From positions 1,116,001 to 1,180,000 of the forward strand of contig CM067086.1 of the NCBI GenBank assembly GCA_034008185.1: a DNA stretch of 64,000 bases, given 5' to 3'. Shown here one piece after another: positions 47,290 through 56,727 of the stretch. A program made the position numbers and the translations under genes. Positions within the stretch are counted from its first letter, which is position 1. Each line of letters opens with the position of its first letter. Origin of the DNA: Gorsachius magnificus. Taxonomy: Eukaryota > Chordata > Aves > Pelecaniformes > Ardeidae. The notes under the pieces were generated by a model. It was not told where the DNA came from. It did not search any database and worked only from the letters and a program-made list of their open reading frames with translations.

Positions 47290-50200
47290 TCACAGGCCGA
47301 GGAAGTCCTCCTTCCGGTAGCCCTTCTGCACGGGGACAGGCCACCCGTCACACAGGGGGACACCAGCGCCACCGCCTTCCCCCCACCAAGGACGCCCCTG
47401 CCCACGCCTCGCCGGGCGGTGGAAGGCGAACACGAACCCGCTCTGCTCGGGGCCACACTGGCCCCACCTTGGGCACATGGCTGTCCCCACCCCACCGGTG
47501 CAGGTGCCACCAAGGGACGATGCTCCGGGGGCACCCTCACCCCTGCCCATCAGATGCTTGGAAGCATTGGGGTGGCGTGGCTTTCCGGGCTGAAGCCCCT
47601 AGCCTTGACTCCCTTGGGATCCACCCCGGGGTCCCGGGTGCCGGAGGGGGCACCAGAGGGTGGTACCTACCATCTTGAAGTCCCGGTGGAGCTTGGTGTA
47701 TTGCCACATGTTGCCCAAGAGGCTGGCTGCTGCTCTGGAGGACTTCTCGTTGTCCGAGCTGGAGCAGGGACAGGAGGCAATGAGCTTTGGGTACCATCGG
47801 CCACGGGACGGTGCCCATCAGCCCGAGGACACCCCCCCAGCAGGGACCAGAGAGGCTGAGGACTTAGCGCTGGTGGGGAGAGGCAGAAGACCGAAGGCTG
47901 GAGCCCCCCCGCGATGGGCAGGGTGGGAAGCGCTTCTGGCAGGAGAGGTGAGAAGCACCCAGATGGGAAGAAGGTGGCGGCAGTGATGGGCAACCCCGTA
48001 GTGGGGTGTCCTGAGGAGGTGGCAAAGGAATGGGAGGTGGCCAAGGAATGGGAGGTGGCCATGAAGCCACCCTGAGCTGGTCTGGGGACTCCCAACGCCA
48101 AGCCTTGGGAAGGGAGATGGGTTGTGACCCTCTTCCACCTTGCTTGTGGAAGGGGAGGAAGGGGAGAGCAGGAATGGACCCCAGGCCCGAGCTGGGATGG
48201 CAGAGGGGACAGGGAGCCCCCACCTGTCCCTTCTCTTCTTGATGTAGAAGAGCTTCCTGAGGCCATCGAAGTAAACGATGTCACGGGCGGCCATGGGGCT
48301 CTCCACCACCAGGTTGTTGAGGACAGTTCACGATGACATCAGCGGGCGGCGCCTTGTCCCCGACGCTCCCCGGCAGCTTCTCAATCAAGTGGCTGACCAC
48401 CTTGGTGGCTGGTGGGGCAAAGGCATCACATCAGGGCTGGTGGCCAGACCCAGGGGACACGCGGCAGCCTGGGGACGAACCCTGCAACCTCCCGGGGGCA
48501 ATGAGGGGACAGAGGGCTCAGCCAAGGACCTGCGGGGCAGCGCTGGGGACATCTTCAAGCCCTTTGGCTCCCTGGAGCCTCTGCTGAGACCCCCTGGGAG
48601 CTGAGCTGGGGGCCGGGGGGGCAAAGCCAAGTGAGATGGTGACAGAGCAGGACACGTGGGGGCTGTTTGGGGACGGACCAGCCTTCGTGCAGGCAGCTGT
48701 GGGCAGGGGTGCAGCAGGCAGGAGGTAACTGGAGGCCAGACCAAGGAGGAAGAGGGTGGTGGGCGCCCGCCGGGCTCCCCCCCCGGCACTCACACATCTC
48801 GTCCTTGTTGCGGGCATGGCGGGACAGGTTGCGGATGAGGCCGGTCAGGGAGCGTAGCTGGTGGTGGTCGGCGGTGCGGACGCGGTCCAGCACGGGGTTC
48901 AGGATGCGCTCCTGCTCCAGGGCCAGCCGGCTCAGCACGCCCGCCCACTGCCGAGGCAAACACCCCCTTGGAGACACCCACCAGCGACCCACCGGCCGCC
49001 GCCACCTCCCACCCCATCTTCTTCCTCCTCCTCCTCTCGCCCAATGGGGCCAGGCCGGGATGACCCATGCCCGGGTGGCAAGTAGGGTGATGGCCACGCT
49101 CCCTGACCTGGGACGGGCTGATGCCACCTGTGGGGAGGTGCATCCCCTCCCCGGGCCCAGCTTTGGTTCCCCGGGTGGTGGGGACAAGCAGGCAAGCCCC
49201 AGGGGACACTCCCCTCCCACAGCCTCACCCTGCGGTCCCCGGCGGTGATGTTCTGCAGGGCGCCCGAGGCCGCCTCCGTCGTGTGCTTGTTGAGCTCGCA
49301 GCGCTGCAGCAGCCGGTTGTAGATGCCCACGATCTGGGGGTTCCAGAGCCACTCCATGCCCTTGGGGTCCTTGGAGACCTCCGTGAAGGTGACGATGTCC
49401 GCGTTCAGGTAGTGCTGCGGGGAGGGGGGCAGCAGCGTCAGGCCCAGAGGGGATGGTCCCCCCCGCAGCACCCCTCGCTGCCGGCAGCGTCCCCTTTTCC
49501 CCGCGCGCCTGGCAGCTCCCGGCTGTGTCACGCCCCGTGGCACGGCGAAGCGGGGGTTTGGCACCCTAATTCACCCCACCCCCCTGATTCACCCTTCGCT
49601 GAGCTCATCCGCATGTCCCACCCATCAGCCGAGGCCGGCGGCCACCTCCGTGCCCCAGCGTCACCAACTGCTTCCCAGTGCCACCCCCACCCCGGGTGGC
49701 ACGGCCATCGTGGCGCCCGCTGCTTCCCAGCACTGACCTCTCGTGCCTTCTTGCTCTGGGGGCTGAAGCAGCCCACCAGCTCCCCCGTCACCGTGCCGCT
49801 GTTGTTCCTCCTGTGGCCTTCCAGGCGCTGGAGGGAGGACGGGGGCATTTCGTCGTACAGGCGGTAGGAGAGGTTGCGCAGGACACAGACGGCGTTCTCC
49901 ACGCTCTGGGGGGGGGGAGATGGGACATGAGGGTGTCAGTCCTTGGACTGCCTGCCAGGGCACCTCCAGCTGGCACGTCCCCTGGGGCGCCACCCCATGG
50001 GGGCTCCGTGGCCAGGGTCACCCCCATGACACCAGCCCAGTAAGCCCAGATGGAGCCAGACTGGTTTTCCCACCGTCACTGTCTTTGTGTCCTGATGGCC
50101 GGGCGGCCACCGGGTGGGAGGGAGCAGCTCCCCGTTTGGGGGCACCCAAGCCCTCCCAGCCCTCAGCTCCCGGAGCTCACCTTGTCCTCCGACTTGCCCA

Positions 50201-53200
50201 CTTCCAGGGAGCTGTTCACGTAGTGGATCATGGAGTCCACCAGCCCATGGCACTCACGCATCTTCTGCCGAGTCTGCTGGCTGGCCGAGCTGAGATTCCT
50301 GCGTGGAGAACGTGGGGCCATCACGGCGAGAAGGGGGGCTTCCCCGGGGCCACCCCTGGGCACTGGCGTGAGGAGGGCAGGTAATGCCTCTCCCCCAGGG
50401 CTTCCAGGCTTTGCCTCCATGCAAGGGATGAGGAGGAGCCCGGAAACGATCCCTGGGGACCCTGCTGCCTGTGCATACAGCCCAGAGGTGGCCCATCCTC
50501 CACCCGACGTTTTGCCTGCAGTGGGAGGACTGGGACCGGCCCCGAGCAGGTACCTGAGGAAGCCCGTGGAGTTGTAGAAGATCTCTGCCTCTGAGGGGTT
50601 CTGCTGGATGACACCCGAGCCCCCCAGCCCGGAGAGGGGGACCAGGACCAGGTCCGTGAGCTGCTCCAGTGTGTCCCGGGCCAGGCGATCCTTCAGGTTG
50701 TCACTGGAGGAGAGATTCCACAGGATCCCTGCGTGGAAGGGGGATCCTCAGTCCAGGGAATGGCCGGAGAGCACGTCCATCCACCCCAACTCACCTCCCC
50801 AGGGGGGTACTCGTGCCGACCACCCGCAGGCAGGAGCAACCGTGGGACAGGGTGGGCAGCACTGATGCAAAAAGGTCCTCCCCATGAAGTACCATCCCAG
50901 ATTTACTCCTGGAGTGGGGGGCACCATGTGCCACCCCCAGGGGAGGAGGACCCCTGCCCGCCCCCGCCATCGCCTCCAACCTGTGACGTTCTTGCGGAGC
51001 TCGTCATCGGGCTCCCGCAGCGTCCGCATGAGCTCGTAGATGCCATTCTCCTCCACCAGTGCCAGCTTGTTCTCGGCGTTGTCATAGATGAGGTTGCGCA
51101 TGGCGCCCGTGGCGTGGCGCTGCACCTCCTGGTTGGGGCTGTTGAACAGCTTCACCAGCTTGGGCATGGCCTGGAGGCTGCGGGCCTGGGAGGGGAGATC
51201 CCACACGGGTTGAGACGCCCAGCCGCTCTCCCGTTCAGCTGGAGCTCTCTCCACCCCACCTGGGGAGCCCCACCACTTCAGAGGGGCTGGGGACGGACCC
51301 TTCCCTTTTGGCTGGTGCTCCCTCCACCTCCCGCACCACCCCCTGGGGTGCCCCACCACTGCAGAGGAGCTGGGGACAGCCCCTTCCCATTTGGCTGGGG
51401 CTCCCCCCCCCCTGGGGGCCCCCAGGCAGAGGGGCTGGGGCCCCACCCCTGGGGTCCCATGGGGGGCCCTCACACCCTGGGGGCCCCCCACGCAAGGGGG
51501 GACAGCCCTTCCCTTTGCTGGGGCTCCCTCCACCCCCCGGGGTGCCCCACCATGGCAAGGGGCCCCCTGGGCCCCCCTCCACCCACCCTGGGGTGCCCCA
51601 CCACTGCAGAGGGGCTGGGGACAGCCCCTTCCCATTTGGCTGGGGCTCCCTCCACCTCCCCCTGGGGTGCCCCACCATGGCAGAGGGGCTGAGGACAGCC
51701 CCTTCCCATTTGGCTGGGGCTCCCTTCACCTCCTCCACCCACCCTGGGGTGCCCCACCACTGCAGAGGGGCTGAGGACAGCCCCTTCCCATTTGGCTGGG
51801 GCTCCCTCCACCCCCCGGGGTGCCCCACCACCAGAGGGGCTGGGGACAGCCCTTCCCATTTGGCTGGGGCTCCCTCCACCCCTCCACCACCCGGGGTGCC
51901 CCGGGGCCGGGGTGCCCCACCACAGAGGGCTGGGGACAGCCCCTTCCCTTTGGCTGGGGCTCCCTCCACCTCCTCCACCCCCCTGGGGTGCCCCACCATG
52001 GCAGAGGGGCTGGGGACAGCCCCTTCCCATTTGACCCTGGGGTGCTCACCTGCTTCTTGGCGCTGCTGTCGCTGTAGCACTTGTGCTGGAGGTAGGCAGC
52101 CCCCAGGACCTGCAGGTTGGGGTCGCTGGCTATCAGGTATTTCACTGCGGAGGGCAGGTCGATGTCGTCAAACCTGGAAGGCACCGGCAGGTGAGGAAGA
52201 GCCCGAGCAGAGCATCTCCCAGGGGTCCTCCACCTCTGCGCCCCACCACCTCCTGCCTCGCAGAGGGGGGCGCGTCACCCCATCTCCCTCCCCACCGCAT
52301 TCCCAGAGCCCAGGACTCCAGACGCAGCTGGATGAGCGCCTTCCTACCTTCACATCTCAGGATGCGTCCATGAGAGGAGCTAAGGAAGCGTGCAGGACAC
52401 GCTTGGAGGTCAGCCCATGCCATGGTCCATCGCTACGGGGCCAAATCGTGCCCACCATCCCTCCTCCCACCCCCCTCGCAGCAAGGTGAGGCCAGACAAG
52501 AGGTGGAGGGGTTTGCCCTCAGGTGGGGACAAGGACTCAACCGGCCCCGTTGGCACTCACCCCCCCGACTGGTGGCTGAGCAGCGTGCTGTGCCCGTTGT
52601 ACATCTCCATGGCGCGCTGGTCCTGGAGGTGGTGGTGGTGGCCGGATTCGGCCAGGCTGCGCACGGAGGGCGCGCGGGAGCTGTGCTCCACCAGCCCCAT
52701 GTAGGAGCTCCCGGCGCCCGCCTGCGAGCCCGCCTGGATGCTGCCGAAGGAGCCGGTGCTCAACCGCGACCGGTTGTTGCTCTGGAAGCGCTGGAGCGTG
52801 CGCATGGCCGGCGCCCGGATGGTGCGGCTCTGGGTCACCTCAGCGCCCTCCAGCCAGTCGGGGGCGGCCTTGGCGGCGGAGCCGGCGCTCATTTGCCTCT
52901 CAAAGGTGTAGGAGCGGGTGAAGCCACCATTCCCCTGGCTTTTGTAGAGGGGACGGTGACCCAGGGGGTCCAGCTGCTCGGAGATGACGCTGTAGCGGTC
53001 ATCGGTGACGGCGGAGGGCGGGAGCGGCGCGTCGGCCAGCCGCAGGGAGCGCAGCGAGAGGGTGTCGAAGTTCTGCCGGGGCCGGTAGTTGCGCTCGTGG
53101 AAGGAGCTGGGGCGCGGCGAGGTGTTGGCCGGCGGCGACGCGGCGTAGCCGGGGCCGTAACCCCGGCCCTTCGCCAGGCCCCCGTTGCTGATGGTCGCCA

Positions 53201-55005
53201 TCCGCTTGTGCAGGGTGAGGTCCACGCGGAGCGCGAGGACCAGCTGCTGCCCTTCAGCGTGCCAAAATCCTTCTTGGGCAGCGGCTGGTAGAGCTGCAGG
53301 GTTGGGGGGAGGCGTGGGGTGAGGGGGTGCCCGCGAGCGGGTCCCTCCATCCCCACCCCGGGGAGAGGAAAGGACGGGGCCAAGAACCTCCCTTGGCGCA
53401 ACCAAAGCTACAGCCGGCGGCTGGGTCTCTGCCAGCATCCCCAGCTGCCACGGTGATGGGCACCGGCACAGGGTGGGTGACAAAAAGACACCCCCCCCCA
53501 TACGTACCGAGGCTTTGGAGTCCAAACCATTGGTCTGGGAGCGGGAGCTGAAGGAAGAGCGCAGGGCTGTGCCATACTGACCGCCTGGGGGACGGAGATG
53601 GAGGGGTCAGTGTCAGCACCGGGGGGGACCAAAGGGGTGGTCTTGGCGACCAAAGGGGTGGTCTGGCGACCAAAGGGGTGGTCTCGGGGACCAAAGGGGT
53701 GGTCTTGGGACCAAAGGGGTGGTCTTGGGGACTAAAGGGGTGGTCTCGGCGACCAAAGGGGTGGTCTCGGGGACCAAAGGGGTGGTCTTGGGGACTAACG
53801 GGGTGGTCTCGGCGACCAAAGGGGTGGTCTCGGCGACCAAAGGGGTGGTCTGGGGACTAAAGGGTGGTCTGGGACCAAAGGGGTGGTCTGGGATCCGGGC
53901 CCGCTTCGGAAACCGTGGCGTGCTGGCGGACGAGGAAAGGGGAGCGGGCGAGGCAGTGGCAGTGCCGAGCGGTGGCCTCCCCGCCTTTCTTCGTGCCCCC
54001 AACGGCGAGGGGCGTAATTGTCACCTCGGCAGGCACATGGTGGCTCAGCCTGGTCCCCTCTGCTGTAGCCAGATTGGCAGCTCAGGCATCCCCCCCACCC
54101 ACCCAAAACGCCAGCCCTGGCTCCACCACCCTGGGACTGGGAGCTCGGCAGGGACACGGCCACCCCACCACCCTCCCACCTTGCCACCACCCTGGGGACG
54201 GGGATGATGCCGCTGGCCCCGGCGGGGACGGGAGCGTGACTCACACCCGTGCCAGGGGCAGCCCTCGGGGTGCTGGGGGGGGGGGGGGGGGGAGGAGTGT
54301 GTGGGGGGGGGGGGTCCTATCCCCGCGGCCGAGGGCCCCCAGCCCCTTGGATCGGGGAGCGTGGTGAAACCCCGCGCCAGCGCCGGGTGAAGCAGCAGGG
54401 CGGAGGCCGCCAGCGCAGACATTAAATGGAGGAGCTTGGAGCCCGGCCAGCGGTGCCGCTCAAAGGCTGGGGGCACGGGGAGGGACCTGCCAGGGCAAGT
54501 AAAACCTCCCCCCCACACCCACACCCCAGCCCAAAGTGGGGTATGGGACACCCCCCCCTCCAAAGTGCAAAACGCCCCCCCCCCCCGCCGGGCGCGGTGG
54601 GGGCGGGGGGGGACCACCGGGTGAAAAGCCCCGGTGGGGCGCTGCCCCCGGGGGGGGGGGGGGGGGTGGGGGGGCCGGGGGGTGTGGGGGGGGGACCACC
54701 GGGTGAGCCGAATCCCAGTGCCGGGCTCCCGCCGCCCGTTTCGACACGTGCGCCCTGGGGGGGTCAGGGTTTCTCCCACCTCTGGCGCCATCGGCGTGGT
54801 CGGGGGCTTCGGGGCGGGCGGCCGCTTGCCCCCTCAGCATCATCCGGATGCGGACCTGCTCCTGGACGCGGGCGCTGCGCAGCCGCTGGGTTTCGGCCGC
54901 CTCCCGGCCCCTGTCGTCCAGCTGCCGGTCCGAGGGCAAGGCCAGCGAGCAGACGCCGGCCTCGGGCTGCAGGGCGGACAGCAAGAAGGTGTTGGGCTCC
55001 AGCAT
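47290..55005 (-). CDS. PKP3: PKP3 (plakophilin-3), 13 coding exons with two frame lesions
   Basis: Desmosomal plaque armadillo protein linking desmoplakin and cadherins to keratin filaments. Coding exons, 5' to 3' on minus: 55005-54780, 53584-53508, 53293-52561, 52173-52050, 51185-50981, 50728-50554, 50298-50181, 49905-49738, 49414-49229, 48947-48794, 48408-48224, 47758-47671, 47325-47290. It starts with MLEPNTFLLSALQPEAGV and ends KGYRKEDFLGL-stop, matching the mammalian termini. The head domain includes SFHERNYR, TLSLRSLRL and SRTIRAPAMRTLQRFQS. Armadillo repeats start near FDDIDLPSAVKYL and include NLIYDNAENKLALVEENGI and DHHQLRSLTGLIRNLS. Repairing both frame lesions gives about 827 residues (human 797). 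Lesions: one base missing in exon 3 near 53225, eight missing in exon 11 at 48325/48326. Splice phases confirm both. Confidence 0.94.
48224..48408 (-). other. PKP3: PKP3 exon 11 with 8-nt frame lesion
   Basis: The 5' half reads STKVVSHLIEKLPGSVGDK and PPADVIVN. The 3' half reads VLNNLVVESPMAARDIVYF and DGLRKLFYIKKRRD in a different frame. The family has three residues (IIA) between N and VLNN. Here a single T stands in place of nine bases, so eight bases are missing at 48325/48326. The donor phase agrees with the neighbouring exon only if they are restored. Confidence 0.88.
51200..52035. repeat. Minisatellite in PKP3 intron 4
   Basis: About 800 bp of units of roughly 75-90 bp made of cccttcccatttggctgggg, ctccctccacc, ggggtgccccaccactgcag and aggggctggggacag. 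Some units are degenerate. It fills most of the intron between exons 5 and 4. Open frames on both strands are repeat translations. Confidence 0.92.
52561..53293 (-). other. PKP3: PKP3 exon 3 (head domain) with 1-nt frame lesion
   Basis: Reads LYQPLPKKDFGTLKGSSWSS and RSA, then must shift frame to continue VDLTLHKRMATISNGGLAKG. Mammalian PKP3 has SSRSAVDLS at this place. The sequence has tccgcgtggacctc where tccgcggtggacctc is expected, so one G (C on plus) is missing near 53225. The exon length of 733 is off by one from what its border phases require. Confidence 0.92.
53615..53890. repeat. Minisatellite in PKP3 intron 1
   Basis: About 14 units of 19-21 bp (ggggaccaaaggggtggtct, with variants gcgaccaaaggggtggtct). 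It begins about 30 bp from the acceptor of exon 2, so it could affect branch-point spacing if its length varies. Confidence 0.93.
54265..54700. repeat. G- and C-homopolymer-rich stretch in PKP3 intron 1
   Basis: Several long G or C runs (near 54276-54292, 54304-54314, 54579-54587, 54649-54673). Homopolymer lengths here are probably unreliable. No exon is seen. Confidence 0.8.
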
Positions 55006-55160
55006 GGCGGCCGGTGCGGAGGCCGAGGCGAGCGAGGCCGCCCTGCGCAGGTGAGCGTGGCGGCGGCGGCTTCCCTGTGCCGTAGGGAGGCACCCGGCCC
55101 GCCCCGCCGCCGCCACGCCTCGGCCACCGCCGCCGGCGGGAAGGGGGAGCCGCGTTGGGC
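54780..55160 (-). promoter_or_regulatory. PKP3: PKP3 first exon and CpG-rich promoter
   Basis: The start codon (55005, minus) lies in a CpG-dense stretch that extends to about 55160. The open frame continues upstream of the ATG without a stop, but the conserved plakophilin-3 N-terminus begins at MLEPN, so this ATG is chosen. Confidence 0.65.
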
Positions 55161-55369
55161 CACCACCCCACCACCGGAGGGGTCAGCGCCCAGGGGTGAC
55201 CTCGCGGGGACAAGGGCGCGAGGGAGGTGGACGCCCTGAGGCGGACAGGGTGGTCGGACCTGCCGCCCCCAGTGGGGAGAGCCAGGGCCACCGACCCCCC
55301 GGCAGCCCCACCAGCGTGCCCCAGACCTACACGTGGCCACTCTGGCAAGTCCCGGACCCCCGCCTGGCC

Positions 55370-56065
55370 CCACCAGTGAGCCCCCGAGCCCCACGTTGTC
55401 CCTCCAGCCAGCCCACGACCCCCACCAGGCAACCGCCCTGGGGAGCCCGGGCCCCCAGGCCATCCCCAGCCAGCACTGGTCCCCCTCCCCATGGCCCCGT
55501 CAGTGCGCCCGGACCCCCACTTGTCCGCAGGGGAACCCCAGACCCCCACTTGTCCTCAGGGGAGCCCGGACCCCCACGTTGTCCCTCAGGGGAGCCCCGA
55601 CCCCCACGTTGTCCCTCAGGGGAGCCCCGGACCCCCACGTTGTCCTGCAGGGGAGACCTGGACCCCCAAGTGGCCCTCAGGGGAGCCCCGGACCCCCACG
55701 TTGTCCTGCAGGGGAGACCCGGACCCCCACGTTGTCCTGCAGGGGAATCCCGGACCCCCATGTTGTCCCTCAGGGGAGCCCCAGACCCCCACGTTGTCCC
55801 TCAGGGGAGCCCCGGCCCCCACGTTGTCCTGCAGGGGAGCCCCGACCCCCACGTTGTCCCTGCAGGGGAGCCCCGGACCCCCCGTTGTCCTGCAGGGGAG
55901 CCCCAGACCCCCACGTTGTCCTGCAGGGGAGACCTGGACCCCCACGTTGTCCTGCAGGGGAACCCTGGACCCCCATGTTGTCCCTCAGGGGGCCCCGCCC
56001 TGGACCCCCCCTGGACCCGGCAGGGGGACATTGTCCCTCAGGGGACCCCAGAGACCCCATTCGGG
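55370..56065. repeat. Minisatellite upstream of PKP3
   Basis: About 20 units of roughly 31-33 bp (ccggacccccacgttgtcct, gcaggggagcc and ccctcaggggagcc variants). It starts about 370 bp upstream of the PKP3 ATG. Long open frames on both strands are repeat-derived. Confidence 0.93.
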
Positions 56066-56239
56066 GCCCCGGACCCCCAGGCAGCCCCACCACCGGCCCC
56101 AGCCTCCTCGGGCTGCCCACCAAAACCGCTGGGGGGGGGCAGGTAGGGGGGGGGCTTGGCTAGCCGAAAGTCCAGAGCAGGGGCTAATTGCCAGTAATTA
56201 CTGGCCGGGCCTCTCCTGCTTTGCTTTTCAAATCAGCTG

Positions 56240-56296
56240 CGAATTAAAAAACAACAATAATAATAATAATAATAAAAAAAAAAAAAAAAAAAAAAG
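56240..56296. repeat. (aat)n and poly-A tract
   Basis: aacaataataataataataat followed by about 23 A bases. A simple repeat with no adjoining retroposon recognised. Confidence 0.9.
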
Positions 56297-56542
56297 AAGG
56301 GGGTGGCTCAGTGCCAGGAGGCCCGCTGGTGATGAACGCGGGGTGACTCAGCCACTGCCACCGCACAGGTAGCAATTAGGCTCGCCCCACCCGGCGAGCC
56401 GCCCCGGCCGACCTCGGCAAAGCCAGGGTGGGGGATGCCACGCACCCCCCCCCTCCCCCCCATAGCCCGCTGTGCTCAGGAGTGGCTCCCCAGATCCCCA
56501 CAGGGTTGTTTAACACCGCTCTCCCTCAGCCCCTGACGCGCT

Positions 56543-56727
56543 GACTGAGCTGCTCACTCCTGAACAGAGCTGTGACCGTTCTCAGCCGCGCCCCGGCGCT
56601 GGGGCTTGGGCTGCTCACTCCTGAACAGAGCTGTGCCCGTTCTCAGCCGCGCCCCGGCGCTGGGGCTTGGGCTGCTCACTCCTGAACAGAGCTGTGCCCG
56701 TTCTCAGCCGCGCCCCGGCGCTGGGGC
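56543..56727 (+). repeat. Threefold ~61-bp tandem duplication
   Basis: Three copies of ctgctcactcctgaacagag, ctgtgcccgttctcagccgc and gccccggcgctggggcttgg, differing by one or two bases. The first copy has gtgaccg for gtgcccg. Confidence 0.92.

Noticed and set aside
51235..52489. Plus-strand 393-codon and minus-strand 281-codon open frames in PKP3
   Set aside because: Products of the intron 4 minisatellite plus antisense of PKP3 exons.
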